A DNA stretch of 64,000 nucleotides from Clostridia bacterium (GTDB taxonomy: Bacteria > Bacillota > Clostridia > TANB77 > CAG-508): the NCBI GenBank assembly GCA_022792135.1, contig JAAWAM010000022.1:1-64000 (forward strand), in the 5' to 3' direction. Each line of letters starts with the position of its first letter. The first letter of the stretch is position 1. The notes below the pieces were generated by a model, which worked only from the letters and a program-made list of their open reading frames with translations, was not told where the DNA came from and made no database searches. Both the position numbers and the translations under genes were made by a program. Positions 52,532 through 62,866 of the stretch are shown piece by piece.

Positions 52532-53533
52532 TTAATTTCCCCCATTCTCCAAAGTGTTTTTTATCGCGGTAGCTACCTCATAAGCTAAATTAATTGGTAC
52601 AGCATTTCCAATCATTTTATATCCAACATCTGTATTTGTATAATCAAACTTGAAAGTATCAGGAAAACCTTGAATTCTAGCCACTTCTCTTACCGTCATC
52701 CTTCTATATAAGTTTTCTTTTCCTTCAACAAATCTACAATCATTTTTACCAAATTTTATCATTTTAGGTGCTTGAGGATGAATTTGACATTGTCTTCCTG
52801 AAGCTTGTACAGTAAATGCTTGTTCATTCCATGATTTTACTCTATTTCTACTCATAAATATAGGAGAATAAGCACCTATAAAATATTCATTATTATTGAT
52901 TGCATTTGGATTATGTTTATTTTTTTCTAATGAAGGTACAGCTGTATCTTGTAAATCCCAAATGATATCTTTTAATGTTATTTTATTTTTATCATCTAAT
53001 GTAGAACCTTTTGGAAAAGTAAATTTGTAATTACTACCTTTTCTAAAACCAATAAAAAATATCCTTTTTCTTTCTTGTGCCACTCCATAATCTTTTGCAT
53101 TAGCCTTATATATTTGAACATCATATCCAGCTTCATCAAATAGTTTTATAATATTATTAACTGCCTCTGAGTGTCTATCAGCTAACATACCATTTACATT
53201 TTCAGCTAGAAAAAATTTTGGTTTTACATATTTTAATATTCTAATATAATCATAAAATAATTTCCCTCTCTCATCATCTATTCCTCTCAAAGAACCAGCT
53301 TCTGACCAAGATTGACAAGGAGGTCCTCCTATTATTCCATCAACATCATTTGGGAAATCTTCTTCTTTGATATTTCTAATATCGCCTTTTATTAATTTTG
53401 TATTTTTATGATTAATTTCATATGTTTTCCATATATTTTTATCAAATTCATTGGCAATTGGAATTTCAAATCCAGCTTTTTCAAAACCTAAATCTAATCC
53501 TCCACAACCACTAAATAAACTTATTGCTTTCAT
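52532..53533 (-). CDS. DNA cytosine-5 methyltransferase, HaeIII-like (predicted GGCC)
   Basis: The 333-aa enzyme carries all C5-methylase motifs: [41 protein letters not shown] with the catalytic Cys, [37 protein letters not shown] and [16 protein letters not shown]. The stretch [18 protein letters not shown] is close to the HaeIII recognition domain, so GGCC is the predicted target. It protects host DNA from the partner endonuclease encoded next. Confidence 0.95.
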   Translation of the reverse strand: MKAISLFSGCGGLDLGFEKAGFEIPIANEFDKNIWKTYEINHKNTKLIKGDIRNIKEEDFPNDVDGIIGGPPCQSWSEAGSLRGIDDERGKLFYDYIRILKYVKPKFFLAENVNGMLADRHSEAVNNIIKLFDEAGYDVQIYKANAKDYGVAQERKRIFFIGFRKGSNYKFTFPKGSTLDDKNKITLKDIIWDLQDTAVPSLEKNKHNPNAINNNEYFIGAYSPIFMSRNRVKSWNEQAFTVQASGRQCQIHPQAPKMIKFGKNDCRFVEGKENLYRRMTVREVARIQGFPDTFKFDYTNTDVGYKMIGNAVPINLAYEVATAIKNTLENGGN

Positions 53534-53949
53534 CTTAATTCCTTCCTTGCATAATTGAATTGCTACCTTATTTTATATCATAAATCTTCTTTTTTAACAA
53601 CGATTTTGAAAATTTTTTGTCATAAACCTTAAATTTAAAAGTAAATTCCATCCATGACTTAAAATGAAAAACTTTGTAAATTAGACAATATTGTTTCCCC
53701 ATTAATTAAACATTGAACATTTTATAATTTTCTTAACATTGCAATAATTTTCTATTCAATAGCTTAAAAAAGAAATGCTACCACGAATAATAACATTTCT
53801 ATTATTTGTATTCACTTTGTTTGCAATCACATAATACCTTAATTTCAGGCACTTCAAAGATTTTATTTCAAACTATGAAAACATTTTGCAAACAATTTGG
53901 TATGTTTTCATAGTTATGTTTACTCAGCAAATCTCTGTAACTCTTGATA
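53534..53949. other. Gap between methylase and secA
   Basis: No ORF is supported. It holds the second copy of a 29-base sequence (53622-53650) seen at the prophage left end, and the secA terminator (53873-53913). Confidence 0.6.
53873..53913. terminator. Terminator hairpin after secA
   Basis: CTATGAAAACAT / ATGTTTTCATAG 12-bp perfect stem with a long loop lies just past the secA stop. Confidence 0.65.
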
Positions 53950-56706
53950 TTACTGATTTCTTCCACAACAATTCTTGTACTTCTTCCCACTTCCACATGG
54001 GCAAGGTTCGTTCCTTCCAATTTTTGGTCCATCTTTTTTTACTGTTTTATCAATATCTGTACCAATTTTAGCCCCACCATCTACACTGTGAATTGCTTCT
54101 AAGGCTGCTCCTGTTATTTTAACTGTTTCTTGTCTTTTGGCTTCTCCTTGTTCTCTAATATGCATCAAAATTTTAGTTACGTCAAATTTAATATCATTAA
54201 CCATTTCATCAAACATATCAAAACCTTCTAAACGATATTGAACAACTGGATCTTTTTGTCCATAAGCACGAAGACCAATTCCGTTTTTTAATTCATCCAT
54301 ACTGTCAATATGATTCATCCATTTTTCGTCTACGACTTTTAGCATAACTACTCTTTCTAATTCTCTCATTTGTTCAGAAGTAATTTCTTGCTCTTTTTGT
54401 TTATATCCTTCTAATGCTTTTTGTTTTAATTCTTCTGAAATTGCTTCTGGATTGTTTTTATTGGCTTGTATGGTGTTTAACATATTAATTCCAAATGTGT
54501 TCGTAATTTCATTGTTTAGAGATTCAATATTTAATTCTCCATTTTCTCCTTCTATAAACAGATTAGGAAGGTTATCTGCTACAGATTCTATCATATTGAT
54601 GATACTATTGTGAATGTTTTCTCCATCTAAAACCTGTCTTCTTTGTTTATAGATAATTTCTCTTTGTGCATTCATAACATCATCATATTTTAAGACATTT
54701 TTACGTGTACTAAAGTTTCTTCCTTCTACTTTCTTTTGGGCATTTTCTACGGCATTTGATATCATTTTAGAGTCAATCGGCATATTCTCGTCTGCTCCTA
54801 GTGTGTTATATACTTTTGTAATCATATCTCCACCGAAAATTCTCATTAGTTCGTCATCTAATCCAATATAGAATTTGGATTCTCCTATATCTCCTTGACG
54901 TCCAGAACGACCACGTAGCTGATTATCTATTCTTCTTGATTCATGTCTTTCTGTACCAATGATTTTTAAACCGCCAGCTTCCATTACTTTTTGTTTTTCT
55001 TCTTTGATTTGTTCCTCATATTTATGAACTAATTTTTTAAATTGTTCTCTGGTTTTTAAAATATCTTGGTCGTCTGTTTCATAGTAAGTATTTGCTTCTT
55101 CAATTAGCTCTGGAGAAATTTTGTTTTTTCTCATTTCTTCTTTGGCTAAGAACTCACTATTTCCTCCTAGCATAATATCTGTACCACGTCCTGCCATATT
55201 GGTTGCAATGGTCACGGCTCCATATTTTCCAGCTTGTGCTATGATTTCAGCTTCTTTTTCATGGTATTTTGCGTTTAATACTTCGTGCTTAATTCCTTCT
55301 TTTTTTAACAAACCAGAAAGTTTCTCTGATTTTTCAATGGAAACCGTACCTACTAGTACAGGTTGTCCCTTCTTATTACTTTCTTTGATACTTTCTACAA
55401 TGGCTTTATATTTAGCGTTTTCGTTTTTATAAACCACATCGTTTTCATCCTCACGTATCATTGGTTTATTGGTTGGAATTGCTACTACATCTAAGTTGTA
55501 AATTTCTTCAAATTCTGCTTGTTCTGTCATAGCTGTACCTGTCATACCTGATAATTTGTGGTACATTCTAAATAGGTTTTGGAAGGTAATGGTTGCTAGT
55601 GTTTTTGATTCGTCTGCAATTTTTACGTGTTCTTTTGCTTCAATGGCTTGGTGTAGTCCATTGTTGTATCTTCTTCCATACATGATACGTCCTGTAAATT
55701 CGTCAACAATTAATACCTCTCCGTCTTTGACAATATAGTCAATGTCTTTTTTCATGACACCATAAGCACGTAATGCTTGGTTTACATGGTGTACTAAAGT
55801 TGAGTTTTCTAAATCGTTAAAGTTTTCTAAGTGGAATGTTTCTTCTGCTTTTTGAATTCCTTTTTGGGTTAAGGATGCTGATTTTGCTTTTAAATCAACA
55901 ATATAGTCATATTTTTCATTATCTTCTGCTTGGTTAAAATCTTTTACGTCTTCTTCTACAATTACTTTTGGCGTTAGTTTTCTAACAAAATTATCTGCTT
56001 TTTTGTATAAATCTGAAGATTCATTGGCACGCCCTGATATGATTAATGGGGTACGTGCTTCGTCAATTAAAATACTATCAATTTCGTCTATAATGGCATA
56101 GTTTAATCCTCTTTGTACTAATTGGTCTTTGTAGATAACCATATTATCTCTTAGGTAATCAAAACCGAATTCGTTATTGGTTCCATAAGTGATATCTGCA
56201 TGATAGGCTTCTTGTTTTTCTTTTGGTTCCATTCCTGCAATAACAAGTCCTACAGAAAGCCCTAAAAACTTATATAATTTTCCCATCCATTCACTATCTC
56301 TTTTGGCTAGGTAATCATTAACTGTAATTACATGCACTCCTTTTCCTTCTAGTGCATTTAGGTATACTGGTAGAGTGGCAACTAAAGTTTTTCCTTCTCC
56401 TGTTTTCATTTCAGCAATTCTACCTTGGTGTAAGATAATTCCACCAATTAATTGGACATCAAAGTGTCTCATTCCTAATACTCTTTTGGCTGCTTCTCTA
56501 ACAACTGCAAATGCTTCTGGTAAAATGTCATCTAAGGTTTTTCCTTCTACTAATTGTTTTTTGAAATATTCTGTTTTTCCTCTTAATTCAGAGTCGCTTA
56601 ATTTTGAAATTTCTTCTTCTAATTCATTAATTTTGGCTACTAATGGTTGTACTCTTTTTACTTCTTTTTCACTATAAGATTTAAATATCTTGTTTAGTAT
56701 CTTCAT
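53950..56706 (-). CDS. secA: Preprotein translocase ATPase SecA
   Basis: The 918-aa motor drives protein export through SecYEG. Visible motifs are [17 protein letters not shown] (Walker A), [47 protein letters not shown] and the C-terminal zinc-binding [14 protein letters not shown] that binds SecB or ribosomes. Length and domain order are normal. It is transcribed alone, with a terminator after it. Confidence 0.99.
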   Translation of the reverse strand: MKILNKIFKSYSEKEVKRVQPLVAKINELEEEISKLSDSELRGKTEYFKKQLVEGKTLDDILPEAFAVVREAAKRVLGMRHFDVQLIGGIILHQGRIAEMKTGEGKTLVATLPVYLNALEGKGVHVITVNDYLAKRDSEWMGKLYKFLGLSVGLVIAGMEPKEKQEAYHADITYGTNNEFGFDYLRDNMVIYKDQLVQRGLNYAIIDEIDSILIDEARTPLIISGRANESSDLYKKADNFVRKLTPKVIVEEDVKDFNQAEDNEKYDYIVDLKAKSASLTQKGIQKAEETFHLENFNDLENSTLVHHVNQALRAYGVMKKDIDYIVKDGEVLIVDEFTGRIMYGRRYNNGLHQAIEAKEHVKIADESKTLATITFQNLFRMYHKLSGMTGTAMTEQAEFEEIYNLDVVAIPTNKPMIREDENDVVYKNENAKYKAIVESIKESNKKGQPVLVGTVSIEKSEKLSGLLKKEGIKHEVLNAKYHEKEAEIIAQAGKYGAVTIATNMAGRGTDIMLGGNSEFLAKEEMRKNKISPELIEEANTYYETDDQDILKTREQFKKLVHKYEEQIKEEKQKVMEAGGLKIIGTERHESRRIDNQLRGRSGRQGDIGESKFYIGLDDELMRIFGGDMITKVYNTLGADENMPIDSKMISNAVENAQKKVEGRNFSTRKNVLKYDDVMNAQREIIYKQRRQVLDGENIHNSIINMIESVADNLPNLFIEGENGELNIESLNNEITNTFGINMLNTIQANKNNPEAISEELKQKALEGYKQKEQEITSEQMRELERVVMLKVVDEKWMNHIDSMDELKNGIGLRAYGQKDPVVQYRLEGFDMFDEMVNDIKFDVTKILMHIREQGEAKRQETVKITGAALEAIHSVDGGAKIGTDIDKTVKKDGPKIGRNEPCPCGSGKKYKNCCGRNQ

Positions 56707-56865
56707 TTTGAATTCAATCCTCCTAAGTTTATTTTTTCTTTGTAACTATATCACTAAAATATGTTTTTCGCAAGTTTTTTTGAAGAAAAAATGGCATTCT
56801 GACAATCATATTTAAGATAAGTTGTTCATATATTTTACTAATGCTAAGAGAAATGAGGAATTTGT

Positions 56866-57414
56866 ATGTTTGTATATCATGTTAAAATTAATGGGAGTAA
56901 AGTTTTTAAAAGTATTTTTATAGGAATGCTTATTTTATTGGTTGGTATTGTAGGAATGGTAGTTTTTAAAATCTTCCATGGTGCTGCTCATTCAGAAACG
57001 AACTCTTCTTGCTTACCTCAAAATGGAGTTTGCAAAATTTCAACTGGTAATTATACAAATATTCTAAAATCGGTTCATGATCATATAGATGATTATGTTG
57101 GCGTTAAAATAAATTTTACAGGTTATGTTTATCGTGTTCTTGATTTAAAAGAAAATCAATTTATTTTAGCTAGAGATATGATTATTTCTTCTGATTTTCA
57201 AAGTGTAGTTGTAGGCTTTTTATGTGAGTATCCCCAGGCAACCAATCTTGAGGATAATACCTGGGTAGAAATAACAGGTGAAATTATGAAAGGTGAATAT
57301 CATGGTGATATGCCAATTGTAAAAATAACCAATGTCCATAAAGTGAATCAACCAAATGAAGAATATGTCTATCCTCCAGATGAAAGTTATATTCCAACAG
57401 CTGGAATTCTTTAA
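56866..57414 (+). CDS. YcgQ/DUF1980-like membrane protein
   Basis: The 182-aa protein has one N-terminal membrane helix (about residues 17-36) and an extracellular beta domain with VGVKINFTGYVYRVLDL, FILARDMIISSDFQSVV, GFLCEYPQA and EITGEIMKGEYHGDMPIVKI. This matches the soluble half of the TIGR03943/YcgQ family. In B. subtilis ycgQ-ycgR lie in a zinc-responsive unit with an ATP-type permease. The permease partner is not here, so the role is open. Confidence 0.75.
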   Translation: MFVYHVKINGSKVFKSIFIGMLILLVGIVGMVVFKIFHGAAHSETNSSCLPQNGVCKISTGNYTNILKSVHDHIDDYVGVKINFTGYVYRVLDLKENQFILARDMIISSDFQSVVVGFLCEYPQATNLEDNTWVEITGEIMKGEYHGDMPIVKITNVHKVNQPNEEYVYPPDESYIPTAGIL

Positions 57415-57437
57415 AAGAGCGACGGGCTCTTTTTTGT
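57412..57437 (+). terminator. Terminator after the YcgQ-like gene
   Basis: AAAAGAGC / GGCTCTTTTTT stem with a four-base loop. Confidence 0.8.
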
Positions 57438-57530
57438 TATGAAATCATAAATATATTGTTTACATTTTTCCAATTTTATGTTATATTAGGATATAATATT
57501 TAAATAAAGGAAATGGAAGTGAAATCTTAT

Positions 57531-58928
57531 ATGAAAACTGATATGAAGAGAGAATTTAGACGTAAAATACAAACAGAAGGACATAGTGAACAAGCCCTAC
57601 AACAATATCTAGATAAACAATATAAACAATATGATGATAGATACAGCAACAAAGATGCACAAGAATATTTACATCATGTAATAGCTGCTATTATGTTAAC
57701 ACAACATGAACGTTACAGAGATTTTACGGTTGAAATTCCTTATCGATTTAAAGCACCAAAAAGTACAAAAAATAAAATACAAGATGAAATAGAAAAATAT
57801 GTTTCTAACAATTCTATTCTTTATAGTATAAAAACACAAGAGCCCTTAATATTAACAAGAGAAATTTTAGACATTTTTGCTATGAAAGTAGTTGCTTGTA
57901 ATAGACCACCCACTTTTTACTCTAATGATTTAGAAATTGAGCAATTAGTGAAAGAGAAAATGGAAAATCATATCTTTTTAGGAGAAATGCAGAAATTTAA
58001 AGCTAATTTAATAGAAGATGAATTTAGAAATCCTAAAAACTATCAATATAATTGTACAAAAGTTGAATATTTAGAAAAATGCAAATGCTTATTAGAACGA
58101 ATTAAAACTTTAATTCATCCTGAAGCTACTAATTTATTAAAAAAGTATGATAAACGAATTATGAATATTAACAATTCTCTCTATTTTATAAAAGCTGCTA
58201 ATAATGAAGATATATTAATCGATAAAAATGATCTTACAAATAAAAAAATGAACTTCTTTAAATTGTTAAATGACTTCACTTCTAGAATTCATGATAAATT
58301 AGATTTAGCTGTTTTAACCAAACAATTTAACTCTTTATTTGAAAATAACGAACGATTTAAAGAATTAGGTGTCTCATTAAATGGAAAGACGAAACAAAAA
58401 AGAACAAAAGATGGGTTTGTTTCTAATTTTGTGTATATTGATACTTTTTTAGGAACCATAGAATGTCAACTACAATCGCAACATGAGTATGAAGAAGGAA
58501 ATTATGGGTATGCTGCTCATACAAAATTAACAGGTAAAGCAATAACACCATTACCTATTCCAAAGAAAGATGATAAATTAAAAATTAAACAATTTATTAA
58601 AAAAGTAAAAGAAATTGCTCCTAAATCTTTTTTAGCCAGAATGGATGATACGGAAAAAAATAGAGTAATAACGCAACAATTTAGTGACTATCAAAATTAT
58701 AAAAATGTAACCAGTCAAGTAGCCGAAGATGATCCTTGTAAAAAGTATATCTTAGACTATTTCTCTAAATTGTATGCCATGAAAGACGATATCTTTACAT
58801 CCAAAGAAAAAAACTTAGGATTTCTTGATTATGATTTACAAATATACTTAAAAAGTAAGTCTTTTCAGAATTTAAAAGAACAAGTAACGCAAGAAATTGA
58901 AATAGATGATAGCCAAATTTTAAATTAG
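57531..58928 (+). CDS. Divergent RelA/SpoT-like nucleotidyltransferase-domain protein
   Basis: The preferred ATG at 57531 gives 465 aa (57513 is possible). The second half holds DGFVSNFVYIDTFLGTIECQ, QLQSQHEYEEGNYGYAAH and TKLTG. This mirrors the synthetase-domain end of RSH proteins, where a surface strand is followed by E-x-Q-I-R-T and E-x-G-x-A-A-H. The usual R-x-K-x-x-x-S motif is not clear, so it may not make (p)ppGpp. The N-terminal 230 residues are helical and unknown. It has its own terminator. Confidence 0.65.
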   Translation: MKTDMKREFRRKIQTEGHSEQALQQYLDKQYKQYDDRYSNKDAQEYLHHVIAAIMLTQHERYRDFTVEIPYRFKAPKSTKNKIQDEIEKYVSNNSILYSIKTQEPLILTREILDIFAMKVVACNRPPTFYSNDLEIEQLVKEKMENHIFLGEMQKFKANLIEDEFRNPKNYQYNCTKVEYLEKCKCLLERIKTLIHPEATNLLKKYDKRIMNINNSLYFIKAANNEDILIDKNDLTNKKMNFFKLLNDFTSRIHDKLDLAVLTKQFNSLFENNERFKELGVSLNGKTKQKRTKDGFVSNFVYIDTFLGTIECQLQSQHEYEEGNYGYAAHTKLTGKAITPLPIPKKDDKLKIKQFIKKVKEIAPKSFLARMDDTEKNRVITQQFSDYQNYKNVTSQVAEDDPCKKYILDYFSKLYAMKDDIFTSKEKNLGFLDYDLQIYLKSKSFQNLKEQVTQEIEIDDSQILN

Positions 58929-58966
58929 AAAAAAAGCAGGAGTACAGCTAAGACTCCTGTTTTTTT
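58928..58966. terminator. Bidirectional terminator between the RSH-like gene and guaB
   Basis: AAAAAAGCAGGAGT / ACTCCTGTTTTTTT stem lies between convergent stop codons. Confidence 0.88.
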
Positions 58967-60472
58967 CTAATTATATTGATTATCAATTTCTTTTAAAATA
59001 ACATCATGTGCACTACCTTCTGAAATACTAACTTCTGAAACAAGTGTTAGTCTTGCTTTTTCATGTAGTTCTGGGATAGTAATGCTGCCACAGTTACACA
59101 TAGTAGATTTTATTTTAGCAACAGTAATGGCTAAATTATCTTTTAAACTTCCTGCATAAGGAATATAAGAATCCACCCCTTCTTCAAAGGAAAGTTTTTT
59201 AGCTCCTCCCATATCATATCTTTGCCAATTTCTAGCTCGATTGGAACCTTCTCCCCAATATTCTTTTACATAGCTATTTCCTCTTTTAACAACTCTTGTT
59301 GGGCTTTCATCAAATCTTGCAAAATATCTTCCCATCATAACAAAGTCAGCACCTAATGCTAATGCAATGGTAATATGATGGTCATGCACGATTCCACCAT
59401 CTGAACAAATTGGAATATAAATACCAGTTTCTTCAAAATATTCATCTCTTGCAGCTACCACATCAATTAAAGCAGAGGCTTGTCCTCTTCCGATTCCTTT
59501 TGTTTCACGTGTGATGCAGATAGAACCTCCACCAACACCTACTTTTATGAAATCAGCTCCTGCTTCTGCTAAATAACGGAAGCCTTCTTTGTCTACTACG
59601 TTTCCAGCTCCTATTTTTACGGTATCACCATATTTTTCTCTTACAAAATCAATTGTATTTTTTTGCCATACAGAATAACCATCTGAAGAATCCATACAAA
59701 TCATATCCACACCAGCTTCTACTAATGCTGGAATTCTTTCTTCATAATCTCTTGTATTGATACCAGCTCCTACAATATAGCGTTTCTTTTCGTCTAATAA
59801 AGATTCTGGGTTATGCTTTCTATCTTCATAGTCTTTACGGAAAACTAGATATTTTAGTTTTTCTTCTTGATTTAAAATTGGTAAACAAGCAATTTTGTTT
59901 TCCCATATAATATCATTTGCTTCTGCTAAACTAATCCCTTCTTGCGCCCATATTACTTTTTCTTTTGGTGTCATGAAGTTATCGATTGGTTCTTCCCTAT
60001 TATCTCTAGTAACACGATAATCTTTGTCTGTTACTAAGCCAATGAATTTTCCATTTGGTGTTCCATCGTCTGTAATGATAACAGTAGAATGTCCTGTTGT
60101 TTCTACTAATTCAATTACTTCTTTTAAACTGGTTCCAGATTTTACGTTAGAATCACTAATTACAAATCCTGCTTTATGTTTTTTGACACGTTTTACCATA
60201 TTGGCTTGTGATTGGATACTTTGTGAGCCATAAATAAAAGCCACTCCTCCTTCACGTGCTAAGGCAATTCCCATTTCTTCACCTGAAACAGATTGCATAA
60301 TAGCTGATACCATTGGTACATTAGCATAATATTTTGCTTCTTCTCCTTTTTTGAATTTTACAAGTGGTGTTCTCAAGCTTACTTTACTTGGTATGCATCT
60401 TTCGTCTGTTAAGTTTGGTAGTAATAAAAATTCGTTAAATGTTCTTGAAATATCTTCTAAAATTTTTGCCAT
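58967..60472 (-). CDS. guaB: Inosine-5'-monophosphate dehydrogenase
   Basis: The start at 60472 follows AAAGGAGGAAGAATTATC, giving 501 aa. IMPDH oxidises IMP to XMP, the rate-limiting step to GMP. The barrel has [20 protein letters not shown], the two CBS domains (about 95-215), the phosphate/catalytic loop [20 protein letters not shown] with the catalytic Cys, and the flap [18 protein letters not shown]. The usual GSxCxTR loop reads GSICITR. It lies divergent from guaA, the next enzyme of the pathway. Confidence 0.97.
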   Translation of the reverse strand: MAKILEDISRTFNEFLLLPNLTDERCIPSKVSLRTPLVKFKKGEEAKYYANVPMVSAIMQSVSGEEMGIALAREGGVAFIYGSQSIQSQANMVKRVKKHKAGFVISDSNVKSGTSLKEVIELVETTGHSTVIITDDGTPNGKFIGLVTDKDYRVTRDNREEPIDNFMTPKEKVIWAQEGISLAEANDIIWENKIACLPILNQEEKLKYLVFRKDYEDRKHNPESLLDEKKRYIVGAGINTRDYEERIPALVEAGVDMICMDSSDGYSVWQKNTIDFVREKYGDTVKIGAGNVVDKEGFRYLAEAGADFIKVGVGGGSICITRETKGIGRGQASALIDVVAARDEYFEETGIYIPICSDGGIVHDHHITIALALGADFVMMGRYFARFDESPTRVVKRGNSYVKEYWGEGSNRARNWQRYDMGGAKKLSFEEGVDSYIPYAGSLKDNLAITVAKIKSTMCNCGSITIPELHEKARLTLVSEVSISEGSAHDVILKEIDNQYN

Positions 60473-60642
60473 GATAATTCTTCCTCCTTTATTAACTAAA
60501 AAATAAGATGCATACATCTTTTGGCACCTTATTTACTTTTATCAATTATACTATAAAATATAAAAATTGTAAATATTTTATTCGACAAAATATAAGAAAT
60601 ATGGTAAAATATTTCATATATAAAAAAATGGAGGTAAAATAA

Positions 60643-62178
60643 GTGAAAAATGAATTAATTTTAATCCTAGATTTTGGAGGACAATACAATCAACTAATTG
60701 CTAGAAGAGTAAGAGAATGTAATGTATATTCTGAAGTAGTTCCTTACAACATTTCGCTTGAAAAAATCAAAGAAAAAAATCCTAAGGGTATCATCTTTAC
60801 AGGTGGACCTGCTAGTGTATTTGGAGAAGATTCTCCTAAATGTGCAGAAGGAATTTTTGACTTAGGAATTCCTGTTTTAGGAATTTGTTATGGTATGCAA
60901 CTTATGACTTATACATTAGGTGGTAAGGTAGCAAGAGCAAATAAAAGAGAATATGGAACAACAACCGTAAAAATTGACAACACCTCTTCCCTTTTCCAAG
61001 GATTTGATACTACTAATGGATTTTTAATGAGTCATACAGATTTTGTGGAAACAGTACCAGAAGGATTTAAAAATATTGGACATACAGACTCTTGTCCCAA
61101 TGCTGCTATGGAAAATGATGAGAAAAAATTATATGGTATCCAATTCCATCCAGAAGTAAATCACTCTGTTAATGGAACACAAGTTATTAAAAACTTTTTA
61201 TTTAATATTTGTAAATGTACAGGAGATTGGATTATTTCTTCCTTTGTAGAGGATAGTATTCAAAAATTAAAAGAAAAAATAGGAGATAAAAAAGCATTAT
61301 GTGCTTTATCAGGAGGAGTAGATTCTTCTGTGGCTGCTGTATTACTTTCAAAAGCAATTGGCAAGAACTTAACTTGTATTTTTGTTGACCATGGACTTCT
61401 TCGTAAAAATGAGGGTGACGAAGTAGAAGAAATCTTTAGAAATCAATTTGATATCAATTTAATTCGTGTGAATGCCAAAGATAGATTTTTAGCTAAACTA
61501 GCAGGTATTTCTGACCCTGAAACAAAAAGAAAAATAATTGGTGAAGAATTTATTCGCGTTTTTGAAGAAGAAGCTAAAAAGCTAGGAACCGTTGATTTCT
61601 TAGTACAAGGAACCATCTACCCTGATGTTATTGAAAGTGGATTAGGAAAAAGCTCTGTTATCAAGAGCCACCATAATGTAGGAGGATTACCAGACTATGT
61701 TGATTTTAAAGAAATTGTGGAACCTTTAAGAGATTTATTTAAAGATGAAGTTAGAAAAACAGGATTAGAATTAGGTATTCCAGAAAATTTAGTTTATCGA
61801 CAACCTTTCCCAGGTCCAGGACTTGCCATTCGCGTAATTGGAGATATTACAGACGACAAATTAACAATTTTAAAAAAAGCAGATTATATCTTTCGAGAAG
61901 AAATTGCAAATGCTGGATTGCATAAAAGTATCAATCAATACTTTGCTGTATTAACAAACTTAAAATCTGTTGGTGTTATGGGTGATGAAAGAACATATGA
62001 TTATACAGTTGCTCTTCGTGCAGTTGAAACAACTGATTTCATGACTGGTGTTTGGAGTAAAATACCATATGAAATTCTAGAAAAGGTTTCTTCTCGTATT
62101 GTAAATGAAGTAGAACACGTAAATCGAATTGTGTATGATCTTACATCTAAACCACCTGCAACCATTGAATGGGAATAA
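60643..62178 (+). CDS. guaA: GMP synthase (glutamine-hydrolysing)
   Basis: The 511-aa enzyme aminates XMP to GMP. The GTG start follows ATGGAGGTAAAATAA. The glutaminase domain has [30 protein letters not shown] with the catalytic Cys, and FHPEVNHS with His/Glu. The ATP-PPase domain has [15 protein letters not shown], and the C-terminal dimer domain has [15 protein letters not shown]. The divergent guaB supplies XMP. No purine or guanine riboswitch is evident in the shared 170-base gap. Confidence 0.98.
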   Translation: MKNELILILDFGGQYNQLIARRVRECNVYSEVVPYNISLEKIKEKNPKGIIFTGGPASVFGEDSPKCAEGIFDLGIPVLGICYGMQLMTYTLGGKVARANKREYGTTTVKIDNTSSLFQGFDTTNGFLMSHTDFVETVPEGFKNIGHTDSCPNAAMENDEKKLYGIQFHPEVNHSVNGTQVIKNFLFNICKCTGDWIISSFVEDSIQKLKEKIGDKKALCALSGGVDSSVAAVLLSKAIGKNLTCIFVDHGLLRKNEGDEVEEIFRNQFDINLIRVNAKDRFLAKLAGISDPETKRKIIGEEFIRVFEEEAKKLGTVDFLVQGTIYPDVIESGLGKSSVIKSHHNVGGLPDYVDFKEIVEPLRDLFKDEVRKTGLELGIPENLVYRQPFPGPGLAIRVIGDITDDKLTILKKADYIFREEIANAGLHKSINQYFAVLTNLKSVGVMGDERTYDYTVALRAVETTDFMTGVWSKIPYEILEKVSSRIVNEVEHVNRIVYDLTSKPPATIEWE

Positions 62179-62285
62179 TGATTACAACATCAATTTTTCT
62201 TGTATTATGTTTATAAATACACCACAAATTAGTAAATTTTTCTAAAAATTATGTATACTTTATTGTACAATGTTTATTTTTGTGA

Positions 62286-62438
62286 TATAATTATGTTAAT
62301 AGTTAAAAACTATTAACATTTTTTTATTGGCTAGTTTTTACTGAGTACGCACGAAGTAGTGCTGGAAAAGTAATTACAATATAGCCAATAGAAATACTAA
62401 AGAAAAAAAGCCACCCTAGAAAGGTGGCGAGGAGGAAA
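62286..62438 (+). promoter_or_regulatory. Conserved structured RNA leader, copy C, with its promoter
   Basis: TATAAT (62286-62291) is followed by ATGTTAATAG, here part of a perfect GTTAATAGTT/AACTATTAAC hairpin. TATTGGCTA (62325-62333) pairs with TAGCCAATA (62382-62390). These bases differ from copies A and B yet still pair. The core reads TGAGTACGCACGAAGTAGTG, then CTGGAAAA. GCCACC/GGTGGC (62410-62428) stands before GAGGAGG, with loop CTAGAAA identical to copy B. Confidence 0.78.
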
Positions 62439-62442
62439 CATT

Positions 62443-62847
62443 ATGAATGAAATCACAAGACAGATACAAGAAGAATATTTACGTACATTACTTCTTAAGC
62501 TTGATTTAAGTAAATACTTAAATCAAATCAGCGAGCCCTATTATTGGAATTTAAAAAAAATTATACAGAGAGAAATTGGACAACAAAAAAGATATGAAAA
62601 TCTTAGTAGTGTAATAGGTAAGTTGGAAACCCGTATTATTCTCCGCCCTGACGAATGTGATGTACTTAGAATTGAGAATCTAAAATCTCTCAAATTAAGA
62701 CAGGACGACGAGTTTAAAATACTTGAACTGTATTGCTTGGCCTTTTATAAGGCTGTAATAGTAGTCAGACAGCAAGCAATCTTACCAAGAATATGGAAAT
62801 ATTCTTGGTATACTCTTACAATAAAAACAGAGAACATCCTAGAATAG
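62443..62847 (+). CDS. Small unknown ORF after leader C, 134 aa, highly structured mRNA
   Basis: The ATG is seven bases after GAGGAGG. The product is basic and helical (MNEITRQIQEEYLRTLLLKL) without a recognised domain. The nucleotide sequence is dense in perfect inverted repeats: TTGATTTAAGTA/TACTTAAATCAA (62501-62526), ATTGCTTG/CAAGCAAT (62732-62780) around GCCTT/AAGGC, and TACCAAGAATAT/ATATTCTTGGTA (62783-62810). So the transcript may act as a structured RNA, with or without translation. Confidence 0.5.
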   Translation: MNEITRQIQEEYLRTLLLKLDLSKYLNQISEPYYWNLKKIIQREIGQQKRYENLSSVIGKLETRIILRPDECDVLRIENLKSLKLRQDDEFKILELYCLAFYKAVIVVRQQAILPRIWKYSWYTLTIKTENILE

Positions 62848-62866
62848 GATCTTCTCTGTTTCTTTT
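62827..62866. terminator. Terminator overlapping the end of ORF C
   Basis: AACAGAGAACATCCT / AGGATCTTCTCTGTT stem with T-rich tail. It spans the ORF stop and abuts the convergent transporter gene. Confidence 0.82.

Noticed and set aside
60473..60642. Guanine riboswitch between guaB and guaA
   Set aside because: The gap is too short and AT-rich and shows no conserved purine-aptamer loops or paired stems.
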